A stretch of DNA of 64,000 nucleotides, from the NCBI RefSeq assembly GCF_036345915.1, contig NZ_CP107785.1:1302001-1366000 (forward strand), given 5' to 3'. The notes beneath the pieces were generated by a model. It worked only from the letters and a program-made list of their open reading frames with translations, was not told where the DNA came from and ran no database searches. The position numbers and the translations under genes are program-made. Shown one piece after another: positions 62,367 to 64,000 of this stretch. The DNA is from Nocardia sp. NBC_00565 (GTDB lineage Bacteria; Actinomycetota; Actinomycetes; Mycobacteriales; Mycobacteriaceae). Position 1 is the stretch's first letter. The number at the start of each line of letters is the position of its first letter.

Positions 62367-64000
62367 GTGCAGATCGGGATACTTGGACCATTCGAAATTC
62401 GCACGGACGACGGCGTTTTCGCCGACGTGCCGGGCGCGCGGCTGCGCGGGCTGTTGATCGCCCTCGCACTCGAACCAGGTCACGCGGTCCCGAAGGCGGC
62501 GCTCATCGATTGGATCTGGGGTGAGCGCCCACCCTCCGACGCGGCGAATGCCTTGCACCGCTTGGTTTCCCGGTTGCGCAAGGCGCTGCCGGAAGGGTTG
62601 ATCGAGGGGCAGACGGACGGCTACCGGTTGCGGGTGGAACCCGATGCCGTCGACGCCGTGCGGTTCGAACGCCTCGTCGCCCAGGCCCGCGATGACGAGG
62701 ATCCACCGGGGGTAGGGCGGCTGCGCGAGGCCCTCGCATTGTGGCGCGGTGCGGCCATGCAGGACGTCGGTCTGCAGGATAGTGCGGCGTTCGACGCGGC
62801 GGTCACCCGGCTCGAGGGGCTACGCCTGACTGCCATGGAGGATCGGTTCGATGCGGAGATCAGCCTCGGCCACGGTGTGGAGCTGGTCACGGAACTAACC
62901 GACTTGGTGGCCGCGCATCCGGTGCGAGAACGGCTTGTCGCCGCGCTGATGCGGGCCCTCGTCGCGACCGGCCGCGACACCGAGGCGCTGCTCGTGTACG
63001 AGCGCACGAGAGAAACCCTGGCCGACGAGCTGGGCGTCGACCCCGCACCGGAGCTGTCGGCATTGCACGTCGCGCTGCTGCGGGGCGAGTTGGGACGGCG
63101 GGAGGAGAACCGGAAGACCAACTTGCGTGCCGAGCTGGCCAGCTACGTCGGCAAGGACGCTGATGTCGCCGCGGTCCGCGAACTCATCGCCGAACATCGG
63201 CTCACCACCCTGATCGGGCCGGGCGGCTCGGGGAAGACCAGACTTTCCACGGAAACCGCGCGTACGCTGCTCGGCGACCTGCCGGACGGAGTCTGGGTGG
63301 TCGAACTCGCGGCCATCGGCGCCGACGGTGACAAGGGGGGCGGGCCTACGGGGGGTGGGCCCGAAGGGCAGGGCGGAGGGAAAAGCGCAGAGCAGGGGGG
63401 CGGTAACAACATCGCGCAAGCGACGCTCGCCGCGCTCAAACTGCGGGATGCGCTGCTCGGCGAGGCGCCGGACGCGGAGCCGACGGATCGGGTCATTGCC
63501 GCGGTCCGCGAGCGGTCGATGTTGCTGATTCTGGACAACTGCGAGCACGTGATCGAGTCCGCGGCGACATTCGCCCATCGAGTGCTCGGCGAGTGCCGGC
63601 AGCTGCGGATCCTCGCGACGAGCAGGGAACCCCTGGGCATCACCGGTGAGGCACTATGGCCGGTCTTGCCGCTGGTTCTACCCGCGGAAGACGCCGACCC
63701 CGGCGAGATCGCGTCCGCTCCGGCCATCCGGCTGCTGCAGGACCGAGCCGGCGCGGTGCGCAATGACCTCGTGTCCGACGCCCACACATTGGCGACTTTG
63801 GCGCGCGTCTGCCGGGCACTGGACGGGATGCCACTGGCAATCGAACTCGCCGCGGCCAGGTTGCGCACCATGTCCCTCGATCAGCTCGCCCACCGGCTCG
63901 ACGACCGGTTCCGCCTACTGACCGGCGGTAGCCGTGCCGCGCTGCCCCGGCACCGGACACTGCGCGCGGTGGTCGACTGGAGCTGGGAGCTGCTCACCGA
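62367..64000 (+). CDS. SARP/AfsR-type regulator with STAND ATPase (3' end outside window)
   Basis: The first ~545 residues are visible. They contain an OmpR-like winged helix (QIGILGPFEIRTDDG to RLVSRLRKALP, ~1-90), a BTAD domain (~95-240, with RERLVAALMRALVATGRDTE), and a P-loop ATPase with GPGGSGKTR (~284) and LLILDNCEHV. A Gly-rich insert (~319-348, positions 63322-63411) interrupts the ATPase after the WVVELAAIG strand. GTG 62367 begins the first strand; the ribosome site is weak. It is divergent from the P450 operon, which it may activate. Confidence 0.88.
   Translation, partial: MQIGILGPFEIRTDDGVFADVPGARLRGLLIALALEPGHAVPKAALIDWIWGERPPSDAANALHRLVSRLRKALPEGLIEGQTDGYRLRVEPDAVDAVRFERLVAQARDDEDPPGVGRLREALALWRGAAMQDVGLQDSAAFDAAVTRLEGLRLTAMEDRFDAEISLGHGVELVTELTDLVAAHPVRERLVAALMRALVATGRDTEALLVYERTRETLADELGVDPAPELSALHVALLRGELGRREENRKTNLRAELASYVGKDADVAAVRELIAEHRLTTLIGPGGSGKTRLSTETARTLLGDLPDGVWVVELAAIGADGDKGGGPTGGGPEGQGGGKSAEQGGGNNIAQATLAALKLRDALLGEAPDAEPTDRVIAAVRERSMLLILDNCEHVIESAATFAHRVLGECRQLRILATSREPLGITGEALWPVLPLVLPAEDADPGEIASAPAIRLLQDRAGAVRNDLVSDAHTLATLARVCRALDGMPLAIELAAARLRTMSLDQLAHRLDDRFRLLTGGSRAALPRHRTLRAVVDWSWELLT

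Overview
The window is high-GC actinobacterial DNA. The gene families (a PknK-like kinase, SCO6745-type protein, SARP regulator, many TetR regulators, FadD and FadE genes, a mycobacterial-type D-Ala-D-Ala carboxypeptidase) fit Nocardia or a close relative in the Mycobacteriales. This assignment is inference from protein families; no rRNA gene or complete tRNA gene was seen.

Layout. 1-11.8 kb: the 3' end of an Rhs/TcC-like toxin gene with a nuclease-like tip, then a 3436-residue TcA-like subunit; together they look like an actinobacterial Tc (ABC) toxin locus. 11.8-14.6 kb: a TetR regulator and two short-chain dehydrogenases with three near-identical TetR operators. 14.8-20.6 kb: a PAS-GGDEF diguanylate cyclase, a hypothetical gene and a kinase-ATPase-LuxR regulator. 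20.6-27.2 kb: an odd multi-pass membrane protein coupled to a truncated integrase, then a three-gene deoxysugar operon (glycosyltransferase, RfbH-type 3-dehydratase, RmlD-type reductase). 27.5-33.8 kb: a DMT transporter, a D,D-carboxypeptidase, an acyl-CoA dehydrogenase/TetR pair, a secreted protein and several gene remnants. 33.9-42.8 kb: an MFS transporter, an AraC regulator and a tightly packed leftward operon of amine oxidase, SRPBCC, SDR, aldehyde dehydrogenase, PfkB kinase and class II aldolase, with a divergent TetR gene.

42.8-51.2 kb is an accessory region. It starts near a tRNA-Pro-like 3' end and carries a trypsin-STAND-Sel1 NTPase next to a trypco2 protein (a conflict-system pairing), a HEPN-domain protein, a winged-helix protein of unknown function and two paralogous HTH pseudogenes that differ in how they were broken. 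A 17-bp exact repeat lies at both ends of its left part.

51.2-57.6 kb is a decaying lipid or xenobiotic catabolic cluster. It holds an epoxide hydrolase frameshifted in a CTGTT repeat, a SCO6745 protein, a phosphotriesterase with an internal deletion, a FadD ligase, a TetR regulator, a collapsed FadE gene, a HAD hydrolase and a chimeric oxidoreductase. Two matching palindromes suggest common TetR control. 57.8-64 kb: a frameshifted EACC1 remnant, a GT20 glycosyltransferase coupled to a PfkB kinase, a ferredoxin-P450 pair and a divergent SARP-type regulator that runs off the window.

A recurring theme is gene debris: at least a dozen recognisable remnants sit in what would otherwise look like empty intergenic DNA.
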